64,000 bases of DNA from Salvelinus alpinus (Eukaryota > Chordata > Actinopteri > Salmoniformes > Salmonidae): positions 84,449,657-84,513,656 of the forward strand of contig NC_092091.1 of assembly GCF_045679555.1 (NCBI RefSeq), written 5' to 3'. Shown here piece after piece: positions 45,785 to 57,270 of the stretch. Position 1 is the stretch's first letter; each line of letters opens with the position of its first letter. The position numbers and the translations under genes were made by a program. A model generated the notes under the pieces. That model had not been told where the DNA came from. It ran no database searches and worked only from the letters and a program-made list of their open reading frames with translations.

Positions 45785-46299
45785 ATGGCCTCACCTCAAC
45801 ATGGATCTAGTCCAGTCAGACGTGTCTCACCTCAACATGGATCTAGTCCAATCAGACGTGTCTCACCTCAACATGGATCTAGTCCAATCAGACGTGTCTC
45901 ACCTCACCATGGATCTAGTCCAATCAGACGTGTCTCACCTCAACATGGATCTAGTCCAGTCAGACGTGTCTCACCTCAACATGGATCTAGTCCAATCAGA
46001 CGTGTCTCACCTCAACATGGATCTAGTCCAATCAGACGTGTCTCACCTCAACATGGATCTAGTCCAATCAGACGTGTCTCACCTCAACATGGATCTAGTC
46101 CAATCAGACGTGTCTCACCTCAACATGGATCTAGTCCAATCAGACGTGTCTCACCTCAACATGGATCTAGTCCAATCAGACGTGTCTCACCTCAACATGG
46201 ATCTAGTCCAATCAGACGTGTCTCACCTCAACATGGATCTAGTCCAATCAGACGTGTCTCACCTCAACATGGATCTAGTCCAATCAGACATGTTCACAC
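45785..46299. repeat. 36-bp minisatellite, ~14 copies
   Basis: Unit cacctcaacatggatctagt plus ccaatcagacgtgtct. The period is a multiple of three, so frames (HLNMDLVQSDVS and PQHGSSPIRRVS) stay open. No start context or homologue suggests a gene. Confidence 0.92.
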
Positions 46300-47164
46300 T
46301 GATATTGATCTAATAGGCAACAGTGACTTTTTTAATGCAACAGAATAAACACTAAAAAACACATTACATTTCAATAGGTGCAATAACTTATCTCTGTACA
46401 CTATTCTGATTAGATACTATTTAATGCTGAGTTTGGACACAGGTTTTTATAGGACCACTAAGGCACCTGGACCACATACTGAGATGTGCCTTTAGTTAAG
46501 TAAATCAGTTGTTACATGAGGTGACAGTTGTAGGACTGTTAACAAAGTAGCTGAATTGTCAAAGACCGTAGCCTGAGGTCACCCAAAGAAAAGTAATCCA
46601 GAACTTTCTCTTGTAAAGAATTACAAATCTACCACTTTCATATAAACCCCTCGATACACAGCAGAACATCTACACTGAATCCATCCACCAAACATCCTGA
46701 TTTGTTCCTGATCCTGATCAACACTTTTTATGACACTAAAATAACCTTCAACTACAGTATATATGAAGGGATTATTGTCATTGTTACATTATATAGGCTA
46801 CAGTAAGTTATATTCTTCCATTTTAAATAACAGGCTCTCCCACCATCTAGAATCATCTGGTCTGCTTGATGATGAACTAAATGTAGACCACAGCATGATT
46901 ATTATATGACTACCACATCTCTGTACCCCCACACACACAATCCATGTTTGGCAGATGCTCTTTTCATTTACAATTTAACCCTTAGCCTACCATTTCTGCA
47001 GCCGTGTGGAAATCTGTAACGTCCGATCAGTTTGGCCTTTAAACTGTGGAAAGATGAGACTCAGGAACACGATGATGTTCTCCGTTTTGCTCTACGACCC
47101 CATAAGCATCGTCTGAAGTCATACAGTCTATCTGACAACTTCTGTCTGTAGTGTCAGAACCGTT
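46300..47164. other. Unique-looking non-coding stretch
   Basis: No conserved frame, RNA gene or known repeat recognised. Near 47040 the sequence ggaaagatgagactcaggaa resembles the start of the following 70-bp unit. Confidence 0.4.
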
Positions 47165-48230
47165 TGGACTACACACTAACATGACCCCACTATGGAAAGG
47201 TGAGTCTCTCAGGAACACGTACAGGTTGTATTGATCTAGGACACACTAACATGACCCCACTATGGAAAGGTGAGTCTCTCAGGAACACATACAGGTTGTA
47301 TTGATCTAGGACACACTAACATGACCCCACTATGGAAAGGTGAGTCTCTCAGGAACACGTACAGGTTGTATTGATCTAGGACGCACTAACATGACCCCAC
47401 TATGGAAAGGTGAGTCTCTCAGGAACACGTACAGGTTGTATTGATCTAGGACACACTAACATGACCCCACTATGGAAAGGTGAGACTCTCAGGAACACGT
47501 ACAGGTTGTATTGATCTAGGACACACTAACATGACCCCACTATGGAAAGGTGAGTCTCTCAGGAACACGTACAGGTTGTATTGATCTAGGACGCACTAAC
47601 ATGACCCCACTATGGAAAGGTGAGTCTCTCAGGAACACGTACAGGTTGGTTTGATCTAGGACGCACTAACATGACCCCACTATGGAAAGGTGAGTCTCTC
47701 AGGAACACGTACAGGTTGTATTGATCTAGGACACACTAACATGACCCCACTATGGAAAGGTGAGTCTCTCAGGAACACATACAGGTTGGTTTGATCTAGG
47801 ACACACTAACATGACCCCACTATGGAAATGTGAGTCTCTCAGGAACACATACAGGTTGGTTTGATCTAGGACACACTAACATGACCCCACTATGGAAAGG
47901 TGAGTCTCTCAGGAACACATACAGGTTGGTTTGATCTAGGACACACTAACATGACCCCACTATGGAAAGGTGAGTCACTCAGGAACACGTACAGGTTGTA
48001 TTGATCTAGGACACACTAACATGACCCCACTATGGAAAGGTGAGTCTCTCAGGAACACATACAGGTTGTATTGATCTAGGACACACTAACATGACCCCAC
48101 TATGGAAAGGTGAGTCTCTCAGGAACACATACAGGTTGTATTGATCTAGGACACACTAACATGACCCCACTATGGAAAGGTGAGTCTCTCAGGAACACGA
48201 ACAGGTTGTATTGATCTAGGACGCCCACAA
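47165..48230. repeat. 70-bp minisatellite, ~15 copies, each with a splice-donor consensus
   Basis: Unit cacactaacatgaccccact, then atggaaaggtgagtctctca, then ggaacacgtacaggttgtat and tgatctagga. Nearly every unit has AAAG-GTGAGT, a perfect vertebrate 5' splice-site match on the plus strand. Confidence 0.92.
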
Positions 48231-48379
48231 GCTTTACAAGACTCGTCTGAAGGTCTCCTGGTACCAGTTTAACACATTTATTGAAGTAGATATGGAGATA
48301 GTTTAGTTCCAAACAATAAGGGGTGAAATACATGTAAAATAATAATATGAGTTTCCTGATCTTTTTCCCACAAAATATA

Positions 48380-48785
48380 AAAATCCCAAGACTATTTGGC
48401 CCTAAACAGACATTACATGGTGACAGACTATCTGATAGAAAACTGAGAAAAAAATGTACAATATACAAATGAAGTGAGCATAGCCTTGCTATTGAGAAAG
48501 GATTGAAACAGGCAGAGAGAAGACTGGCTATGTGCCCACTGCCACAAAATGAGGTGGAAACTGAGCTGTACTTTCTAACCTCCTGAGCTGTACTTTCTAA
48601 CGATATAAGAGACACATATTTCCCTCAGATTACAAAGACCCCAACATTTTTTTTAAACAAATATAATATTGACTAGCTCTCGTATCTGGTAGGTGAAATA
48701 CCACAGTGTGCAATCATGTCAGCAGAATGTGTGACCTGTTGTGATGAGAACAGGGTAACCAGTGGAGAACAAACACCACAGTAAA
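48380..48785 (+). mobile_element. Old fragment of the 35733-type LINE
   Basis: Matches the last part of the LINE coding region (tatttggccctaaacagaca, aaatgaggtggaaactgagc, gtggagaacaaacaccacag) with deletions, frameshifts and a small internal duplication near 48570-48600. Confidence 0.8.
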
Positions 48786-48879
48786 TAAAACCTAGGACTA
48801 GATTTATCACTTTAGTTAATTTCCCTTGACATTTGTACTTCTACTTTTTGTACACACATCTCACACTCTCCTACACACA

Positions 48880-49090
48880 CCAGCTGACTGAGAGGGCCCT
48901 AGTGGAGCCGGCTGGCTGAGAGGGCCCTAGTGGAACCAGGTGGCTGAGCGGGTCCTAGTGGAACCAGCTGGTTGAGAGGGCACTAGTGTAGCCAGTTGGT
49001 TGAGAGGGCACTAGTGTAGCCAGCTGGTTGAGAGGGCACTAGTGTAGCCAGCTGGTTGAGAGGGCACTAGTGGTACCGGGGTACCGGTGC
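48880..49090. repeat. ~28-bp minisatellite, ~7 copies
   Basis: Unit agccagctggttgagagggc plus actagtgt. Confidence 0.85.
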
Positions 49091-50450
49091 AGAGTCAATG
49101 TGCGGGTCACCGGTGTCAAGGTTATTGAGGTAATATGTACATGTAGGTAGAGTTATTAAAGTGACTATACATAGATAATAACAGAGAGTAGCAGCAGCGT
49201 AGGCGAAGGGGGGGGGGGGTGCAAATAGTCTGGGTAGCCATTTGATTAGATGTTCAGGAGTCTTATGGCTTGGGGGTAGAAGATGTTTAGAAGCCTCTTG
49301 GACCTAGACTTGATGCTCCGGAACCGCTTGCCGTGCGGTAGAAGAGAGAACAGTCTATGACTAGGGTGACTGGAGTCTTTGACCATTTTTATGGCCTTCC
49401 TCTGACACCGCCTGGTATAGAGGTCCTGGATGGCAGAAAGCTTGACCCAAGCTTGATGTACTGGGCCGTACGCACTACCCTCTGTAGTGTCATGCGGTCA
49501 GAGATCGATCAGTTGCTATACCAGGCAGTGATGCAACCCGTCAGGATGCTCTCGATGGTGCAGCTGTAGAACCTTTTTAAGGATCTGAGGACCCATGTCA
49601 AATCTTTTCAGTCTCCTTTTGTCGTGCCTTCTTCACGACTGTCTTCGTGTGTTTGGACCATGTTAGGATGTTGGTGATGTGGACACCAAGGAACTTGAAG
49701 CTCTCAACCTGCTCCACTACAGCCCCGTTGATGAGAATGGGGGCGTGCTCGGTCCTCCTTTTCCTGTCTTTCACAATCATCTCCTTTGTCTTGATCACGT
49801 TGAGGGAGAGATTGTTGTCCTGGCACCACACGGCCAGGTCTCTGACCTCCTCCCTATAGGCTGTCGCACTATTGTCAGTGATCAAGCCTACCACTGTTGT
49901 GTCATCGGCAAACTTAATGGTGTTGGAGTCATGCCTCGGCGTGCAGTCATGAGTGAACAGGGAGTACAGGAGGGGACTGAGCACACAGCCCCCGTGTTGA
50001 GGATCAGCGTGGCGGATGTGTTGTTACCTAACCTTACCACCTGGGGGGGGGGCCCGTCAGGAAGTACAGGATCCTGTTGCAGAGGGAGGTGTTTAGTCAC
50101 AGGGTCCTTAGCTTAGTGATGAGCTTTGAGGGCACTATGGTGTTGAACGCTGAGCTGTAGTCAATGAACAGCATTCTCACATAGGTGTTCCTTTTGTCCA
50201 GGTGGGAAGGGGCAGTGTGGAGTGCAATAGAGATTACATCATCTGTGGATCTGTTGGGGCGGTATGGAAATTGGAGTGGGTCTAGGGTTTCTGGGAAAAT
50301 GGTGTTGATGTGAGCCATGACCAGCCTTTCAAATCACTTCATGGCTACAGACGTGAGTACTACGGGTCGGTAGTCATTTAGGCAGGTTACCTTGGTGTTC
50401 TTGGACACAGGGACTATGGTGGTCTGATTGAAACATGTGGTGGATCTAAT
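49091..50450 (-). mobile_element. Rex1-like non-LTR retrotransposon, 5'-truncated and broken
   Basis: On the minus strand the sequence reads [20 protein letters not shown] and [17 protein letters not shown] (50260-50110), VLSPLLYSLFTHDC (49985) and IKFADDTTVVGLITDN (49918-49870), then FKFLGVHI, in the order expected of Rex1-type reverse transcriptase. At least one frameshift separates the blocks (near 50090-49990). Its 3' end, near 49100, contains the segment tgactatacatagataataa. Confidence 0.8.
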
Positions 50451-50689
50451 TTAATACATTTGCTTCTGTCTGTTTTTTAAATAATTAAATTCAAAGGTCA
50501 GGGTCAAGCTGAGCCGGACCAAGAGTGGAAGAGTGGAAAAGGTTACTGGTTGTGATGACATCACTGGTGAGAAGTCAGTAATGAAAAGATATTGAGTTGA
50601 CTGCATGTTAGTCTGTCAGCCCTATCTCTGTTGACATCTCCCTCTCTCTCCATCTCCCCTCCTCCTCTGTCCCATAGACACATCAAGTA
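50451..50689. other. Duplicated non-coding segment (paralogue of 9420-9620)
   Basis: Contains ggtcaagctgagccggacca and atgacatcactggtgagaag, shared with the 5' flank regions near 6590, 9500, 12670 and 58200. Function unknown. Confidence 0.5.
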
Positions 50690-52690
50690 GTTTGGGTGTG
50701 TATAAATACAGCTAAACCTAGGGTATGGCTAAATGGGGTGTGTATAAATACAGCTAAACCTAGGGTATGGCTAAATGGGGTGTGTATAAATACAGCCAAA
50801 CCTAGGGTATGGCTAAATGGGATGTGTAGAAATACAGCTAAACCTAGGGTATGGCTAAATGGGATGTGTAGAAATATAGCTAAACCTACGGTATGGCTAA
50901 ATGGGGTGTGTAGAAATACAGCTAAACCTAGGGTATGGCTAAATGGGGTGTATAGAAATACAGCTAAACCTAGGGTATGGCTAAATGGGGTGTGTAGAAA
51001 TACAGCTAAACCTAGGGTATGGCTAAATGGGATGTGTAGAAATACAGCTAAACCTAGGGTATGGCTAAATGGGATGTGTAGAAATACAGCTAAACCTAGG
51101 GTATGGCTAAATGGGGTGTGTAGAAATACAGCTAAACATAGGGTATGGCTAAATGGGGTGTGTAGAAATACAGCTAAACCTAGGGTATGACTAAATGGGA
51201 TGTGTAGAAATACAGCTAAACCTAGGGTATGGCTAAATGGGATGTGTAGAAATACAGCTAAACCTAAGGTATGGCTAAATGGGATGTGTAGAAATACAGC
51301 TAAACCTAGGGTATGGCTAAATGGGGTGTGTAGAAATACAGCTAAACCTAGGGTATGGCTAAATGGGGTGTGTAGAAATACAGCTAAACCTAGGGTATGG
51401 CTAAATGGGGTGTGTAGAAATACAGCTAAACCTAGGGTATGGCTAAATGGGGTGTGTAGAAATACAGCTAAACCTAGGGTATGGCTAAATGGGGTGTGTA
51501 GAAATACAGCTAAACCTAGGGTATGGCTAAATGGGGTGTGTAGAAATACAGCTAAACCTAGGGTATGGCTAAATGGGGTGTGTAAAAATACAGCTAAACC
51601 TAGGGTATGGCTAAATGGGATGTGTAGAAATACAGCTAAACCTAGGGTATGACTAAATGGGGTGTGTAGAAATACAGCTAAACCTAGGGTATGGCTAAAT
51701 GGGGTGTGTAGAAATACAGCTAAACCTAGGGTATGGCTAAATGGGATGTGTAAAAATACAGCTAAACCTAGGGCATGGCTAAATGGGATGTGTAGAAATA
51801 CAGCTAAACCTAGGGTATGGCTAAATGGGGTGTGTAGAAATACAGCTAAACCTAGGGTATGGCTAAATGGGGTGTGTAGAAATACAGCTAAACCTAGGGT
51901 ATGGCTAAATGGGGTGTGTAGAAATACAGCTAAACCTAGGGTATGGCTAAATGGGGTGTGTAGAAATACAGCTAAACCTAGGGTATGGCTAAATGGGGTG
52001 TGTAGAAATACAGCTAAACCTAGGGTATGGCTAAATGGGGTGTGTAGAAATACAGCTAAACCTAGGGTATGGCTAAATGGGGTGTGTATAAATACAGCTA
52101 AACCTAGGGTATGGCTAAATGGGATGTGTAGAAATACAGCTAAACATAGGGTATGGCTAAATGGGGTGTGTAGAAATACAGCTAAACCTAGGGTATGGCT
52201 AAATGGGATGTGTAGAAATACAGCTAAACCTAGGGTATGACTAAATGGGATGTGTAGAAATACAGCTAAACCTAGGGTATGGCTAAATGGGGTGTGTATA
52301 AATACAGCTAAACCTAGGGTATGGCTAAATGGGGTGTGTAGTAATACAGCTAAACATAGGGTATGGCTAAATGGGGTGTGTAGAAATACAGCTAAACATA
52401 GGGTATGGCTAAATGGGGTGTGTAGAAATACAGCTAAACCTAGGGTATGACTAAATGGGATGTGTAGAAATACAGCTAAACCTAGGGTATGGCTAAATGG
52501 GGTGTGTATAAATACAGCTAAACCTAGGGTATGGCTAAATGGGGTGTGTATAAATACAGCTAAACCTAGGGTATGGCTAAATGGGGTGTGTATAAATACA
52601 GCTAAACCTAGGGTATGGCTAAATGGGGTGTGTATAAATACAGCTAAACCTAGGGTATGGCTAAATGGGGTGTGTAGAAATCCCCCCACC
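50690..52690. repeat. 42-bp minisatellite, ~47 copies
   Basis: Unit ctaaatggggtgtgtagaaa plus tacagctaaacctagggtat and gg. It is open for 668 codons on the minus strand (HTPFSHTLGLAVFL repeats) and over long stretches on the plus strand (MCRNTAKPRVWLNG). The unit is 14 codons long, so frames persist. Variation is confined to a few positions (tataaa/tagaaa, ggtg/gatg, cctagg/catagg). No signal peptide, intron or conserved domain, so judged non-coding. Confidence 0.94.
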
Positions 52691-53019
52691 TGATAATTTA
52701 CTGTACTTAAAAACTCTAAAATACTATTTGGAGAACAGCAAAAACTAACATAAATGAATGCCCCCAGACATGAATTATCACTTCAATATTAGGTTTATAT
52801 TAGGTTAATATTAGGTTTAAAGGTCTGTGGAATGGATGTACAACGTACCACTCAACCTCATCATACAGAGGCTACATTGACTCATTTAGTCTACTGGTGG
52901 AACAGTACAATGAAATAGAAGCATAATACACACTTCATCGCTGACTTCAAATACCCACATCGATGTGAAAGTAACCGGAGCATAAAACAGCTGACTGGGA
53001 ATGTAAACTATGCCAGATA

Positions 53020-53165
53020 AAATAATTTTTTATATAACCTTTATGTAACTAAGCAAATCAGTTAAGAACAAATTCATATTTACAACGACGGCCTACCCCG
53101 GCCTAACCCAGACGACGCTGGGACAATTGTGCGCCGCCCTACGGGACTCCCAATCACGGCCGGAT
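53020..53165. mobile_element. Interspersed salmonid repeat fragment, class uncertain
   Basis: It contains taactaagcaaatcagttaa, gaacaaattcatatttacaa and tgcgccgccctacgggactc, which I recognise as a very common dispersed salmonid sequence. Family not assigned. The preceding 52691-53019 is featureless. Confidence 0.45.
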
Positions 53166-53231
53166 GTGATGCAGCCTGGATTCAGACAAACCAGGCCAGA
53201 TAAATCCTACACATGCATGTAAATAAAATAC

Positions 53232-53367
53232 TGTAACGACCCTGGGTTTATAAGCGCGGAAATCGACTCTGCCGCTTGAGCATGCTTTTGCGGCACAGTC
53301 GATAGCGCGCCGGACCTCAGGCTAGGAGGTCGAGGGTTCGAGACCTGCTCCCTGCTGTTTCATTACA
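53232..53367. repeat. Left LTR of the TRIM-like element
   Basis: It contains a TATA-like tttataag at about 53248-53255 and the tRNA-like segment. The right LTR is 53483-53618. Confidence 0.85.
53284..53355 (+). other. tRNA-like segment inside the LTR
   Basis: A-box-like cggcacagtcga starts at 53291. A perfect B box ggttcgagacc lies at 53335-53345. The 55-bp span equals that of a tRNA. A D-arm (gcac, loop, gcgc) and a partial T-arm can be drawn; anticodon and acceptor stems pair poorly. The right LTR has one change in the A box (ggcac to gccac). Not a functional tRNA gene, but possibly a Pol III promoter. Confidence 0.55.
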
Positions 53368-53482
53368 TTGGTGTCAGAAGTGATCGGACCTTGCATCCAT
53401 GACAGTGCGTGTGCTTGGCCGGTGAGCGCGTTCCTGTAAGACGTAGAGTCGCGAGGACGCGCTCTTTGAAAGGAGGGAGTAG

Positions 53483-53618
53483 TGTAACGACCCTGGGTTT
53501 ATAAGCGCGGAAATCGACTCTGCCGCTTGAGCATGCTTTTGCGCCACAGTCGATAGCGCGCCGGACCTCGGGCTAGGAGGTCGAGGGTTCGAGACCTGCT
53601 CCCTGCTGTTTCATTACA
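53483..53618. repeat. Right LTR of the TRIM-like element
   Basis: 136 bp, two differences from the left LTR (gcgccac for gcggcac, cctcggg for cctcagg), implying modest age. Confidence 0.85.
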
Positions 53619-53622
53619 ATAC

Positions 53623-55069
53623 ATTAAAGGAATTTCTTAGGCCTTCAATCAACAAGGACGCATAACGACAAACTGACTCAACCAAAGAATGAAGAAAATC
53701 ATGAAATACAAGATGAAAATATTCATCACTCATTCCTTTACTTGACAGTGTTAAATAATACTTGTATGTGAGAACAATACTTTTTGTAAACAAATGTTTA
53801 ATTTTGGCTTTATAATAAGGTTGGTAGCAAGATGGAAAATCGTTGAGGAAATCTGTTGCAGCTCAAGTCGACTACAAAATCCACAATGCAATGCTCTCTG
53901 TATGGGCTGGCTGGTAGCTAAACGTATCTACACACAATAATACCAAAGACAATATCAGCATGTGAAGTAGCTAACTAGCTGTTAAATCACCTAAACAAAC
54001 TGCACTATCAATTTAGGAGTCTCCAATCTCACCATATTCAACCTGCAGATCGATGTGTCTCACAGAGTGGAATCTAACATTCACAACTTCAGAAATACTT
54101 TTGAGGAGATGGGAAACGGTCCCCTTGCTACTTCAATAGGCGGCGCGGTGCATTCTGGGCGATTCTGGGACAAGGAGAGCGCTCTTTCAAGGTTTGAATG
54201 GGAGTCTATTGGGCTCTAGATTAAAAACCCAACATTAGCATGAATTTTGTCAAAAAGAAATACAACATTACTGATATTTTCGGAGATGTGAGATAATTAA
54301 CTTGCTATCTGTAGTATCGTATAGCTTTGGGATCGTGACAGTACGTACTTTTGATGAAAATAGGCAGTTTCTCGACATGAAGTACACTGACTTTGAGAAG
54401 ATATTACGTGACGATTGGTTTAGCAACCGCGTGACGCAGCATGTGAACGTGATTGGTCGACAGTCTGCTGGGTGGGGTGTTATACAGGCACGCAGATCTA
54501 TAGAAATGGGAGGATCATTTGTACATTGAAAAGCGTTGCCGACCCCCTGCTATAATGTATATGAAGTCACCCTTGTGGAGCGGTTCCTATTGTGTACTAT
54601 GACAGTGTCATTGTCTCATGTGCTTCCCAACACAATTGTTGCTCTGCATTCAGACATGTTCCTTATGATGGGTGCACCCAGTTCATTTTGTATTTGCCTG
54701 TCTGCATTATTCACCAGGGAAAGGAAACATTCTGTGAATACTGAAGCATTGCATCAACAAGGTGGCTCTGATAATATTGAAACATTGTATAAATGAACAA
54801 GGCGGCTCGGAGAAACTGAAACATTTAGTATCAACAAGACAACTCTGAGAATATTCATATTGCAACATAGTAGTCAACACGGAGGCAGCAGGGCCAGTTT
54901 GTCTGTCTGATATTATTGTGTTGCCTACGCAGCATCTGGGTGCTCATTATATACTAAAAACAGCCCTACATCCACACTATAGATAAATAACTTAGCAATA
55001 TTTAATGACCTCATGCAGCAATATTGATCTGTTCATCTTTTAATTCAGGAAGATGGACAAGCAAAACTG
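53623..55069. other. Low-feature stretch
   Basis: Includes tagcaagatggaaaatcgtt (53824) and a GC-rich patch with ggcggcgcggtgcattctgg (54140). No convincing gene. Short open frames at 54302-54529 and 54536-54796 lack recognisable domains. Confidence 0.35.
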
Positions 55070-55074
55070 ATGGA

Positions 55075-55545
55075 GTGAGAGGTGGAAATGCATTATACCA
55101 GAGGTAGGTAGACTACAGGTAGGGATTAGGATGCAGACAGAGTAACACTGATGGAGTGAGAGGTGGAAATGCATTATACCAGAGGTAGGTAGACGACAGG
55201 TAGGGATTAGGATGCTGACAGAGTAACACTGATGGAGTGAGAGGTGGAAATGCATTATACCAGAGGTAGGTAGACTACAGGTAGGGATTAGGATGCAGAC
55301 AGAGCAACACTGATGGAGTGAGAGGTGGAAATGCATTATACCAGAGGTAGGTAGACTACAGGTAGGGATTAGGATGCAGACAGAGCAACACTGATGGAGT
55401 GAGAGGTGGAAATGCATTATACCAGAGGTAGGTAGACTACAGGTAGGGATTAGGATGCAGACAGAGCAACACTGATGGAGTGAGAGGTGGAAATGCATTA
55501 TACCAGAGGTAGGTAGACTACAGGTAGGGATTAGGATGCAGACAG
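55075..55545. repeat. 81-bp minisatellite, ~5.7 copies
   Basis: Unit cactgatggagtgagaggtg, gaaatgcattataccagagg, taggtagactacaggtaggg, attaggatgcagacagagca and a. Period 27 codons, so one minus frame is open throughout. Confidence 0.92.
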
Positions 55546-56185
55546 AGGATGATGATGTAGACCTATAGGTAAGAAGTTAATGTTGGGCTCGCTACAGAAG
55601 GCTATATCAAACCTCTGATACAGTACTGGACTACTAGTGGGTGTGGCGTACAGCAGGTCAGCCACCAGGGGGAGACTCGTCGAGGCCTGGTGACAGACAG
55701 AGTATACATCACGAGCCGATGGCTCCATCTGCTGGACGTGCCAGGTCTCGACGGGCTCTCCGGCCAGGACTAATTGTGGCTGACTGGGAGTTGGTGAGTA
55801 ATCAGGGGCTGGTTGCTCACCAGCTGTGCAAGGCCCATAAAGCTGCCAGAAGGGCAGCACACAGAGAGAGTGGGGGAGGAAAGGACTCCCGTATAGTTGG
55901 GGACGGTTGCAGAGGTATGAGGCGGGAGTTCAGTTTTTGTGCTGGACAGGATACAGCAAGACCCGGAGCGTAGAAGACGGTATCCCGGAGAGGGTCTCAT
56001 GGGGGAGACCTATCTTTATCTTTTTGATTTATTGAAACCGAGCTAATCCTACTCTGTTCGTGTCTGATCTGGGTAAACCTCTTGACCAAAGCCCCTGGTC
56101 TACCACAGGGGGGAAATGGTTTTCCAAAAAGTAAAAAAATCTAATTACATTCATGTATTTTTCTCGGGGCGCCGCAGCACCCTCA
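55546..56185. other. Unclassified, possibly LTR-derived
   Basis: GC-rich sequence with ccataaagctgccagaaggg (55835) and a perfect short hairpin ccctggtctaccacaggg (56092-56109). Style is reminiscent of a fish LTR, but no paired copy or TG...CA boundary was found. Confidence 0.3.
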
Positions 56186-56189
56186 TAAT

Positions 56190-57270
56190 GCCTACTTCCC
56201 TCGGCTATGCTCTGTCCCCTCCCCTCCTATCTCTCTCCTCTGCCCTCCCCACCCCCTACTTCCCTCAGCTATGCTCTGTCCCCTCCCCTCCTATCTCTCT
56301 CCTCTGCCCTCCCCACCCCTACTTCCCTCGGCTATGCTCTGTCCCCTCCCCTCCTATCTCTCTCCTCTGCCCTCCCCACCCCCTACTTCCCTCAGCTATG
56401 CTCTGTCCCCTCCCCTCCTGTCTCTCCTCTGCCCTCCCCCATCTTCCCTCGGCTATGCTCTGTCCCCTCCCCTCCTATCTCTCTCCTCTGCCCTCCCCAC
56501 CCCTACTTCCCTCAGCTATGCTCTGTCCCCTCCCCTCCTATGTCTCTCCTCTGCCCTCCCCCATCTTCCCTCGGCTATGCTCTGTCCCCTCCCCTCCTAT
56601 CTCTCTCCTCTGCCCTCCCCACCCCCTACTCCCCTCAGCTATACTCTGTCCCCTCCCCTCCTATCTCTCTCCTCTGCCCTCCCCACCCTCTACTTCCCTC
56701 GGCTATGCTCTGTCCCCTCCCCTCCTATCTCTCTCCTCTGCCCTCCCCACCCTCTACTTCCCTCGGCTATGCTCTGTCCCCTCCCCTCCTATCTTTCTCC
56801 TCTGCCCTCCCCACCCTCTACTTCCCTCGGCTATGCTCTGTCCCCTCCCCTTCTCTCTCTCCTCTGCCCTCCCCACCCCCTACTTCCCTCAGCTATGCTC
56901 TGTCCCCTTCCCTCCTATCTCTCTCCTCTGCCCTCCCCACCCCCTCCCCACCCCCTACTTCCCTCAGATATGCTCTGTCCCCTCCCCTCCTATCTCTCTC
57001 CTCTGCCCTCCCCCATCTTCCCTCGGCTATGCTCTGTCCCCTCCCTTCCTCTCTCTCTCTCCTCTGCCCTCCCCACCCCCTACTTCCCTCAGCTATGCTC
57101 TGTCCCCTCCCCTCCTATCTCTCTCCTCTGCCCTCCCCACCCCCTACTTCCCTCAGCTATGCTCTGTCTCCTCCCCTCCTATCTCTCTCCTCTGCCCTCC
57201 CCACCTCCTACTTCCCTCAGCTATGCTCTGTCCCCTCCCCTCCTATCTCTCGTTCTCTCTCTCTCTCTTC
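56190..57270. repeat. ~63-bp pyrimidine-rich minisatellite, ~17 copies
   Basis: Unit ctatgctctgtcccctcccc, tcctatctctctcctctgcc, ctccccaccccctacttccc and tcag. It occupies the intron 1 position next to the exon 1 copy at 57690. Tail 57271-57360 matches 5631-5710 and 11743-11825. Bases 57361-57689 are conserved intron. Confidence 0.9.

Larger units (their letters stand above)
53232..53618. mobile_element. TRIM-like element (387 bp, two 136-bp LTRs)
   Basis: Two 136-bp direct repeats (53232-53367 and 53483-53618) differ at two positions. Each begins TGTAA and ends TTACA (TG...CA). The 115-bp interior opens with tggtgtcagaagtg (53369-53382), the form of primer-binding site used by many Gypsy-type LTR elements, and closes with the purine run gaaaggagggagtag (53468-53482) directly before the second LTR. 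The 4-bp sequence atac flanks both sides (53228-53231 and 53619-53622). No coding capacity, so it would need proteins from another element. Confidence 0.85.

Noticed and set aside
38662..46313. Very long open frames (over 600 to 1,100 codons) rich in Ser/Pro/Leu
   Set aside because: They follow from a CT-only sequence that cannot form TAA, TAG or TGA on the plus strand. No domains or gene signals.
47165..48230. Array units as 15 real exons
   Set aside because: Splice donors are present but no matching acceptors or conserved coding frame, so kept only as an observation.
49357..50116. Plus-strand open frames of 70-145 codons
   Set aside because: Antisense to the Rex1-like reverse transcriptase.
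50690..52690. Telomere-like motif (aaacctaggg) in the 42-bp array
   Set aside because: Not the TTAGGG register; the motif is embedded in a longer unit without hexamer periodicity.
53284..53355. Functional tRNA gene
   Set aside because: Acceptor and anticodon stems pair poorly, and it lies wholly inside an LTR present twice. Reported only as tRNA-like.
54302..54796. Two plus-strand open frames of 75 and 86 codons
   Set aside because: No start context, domain, signal peptide or conservation that would support a gene.
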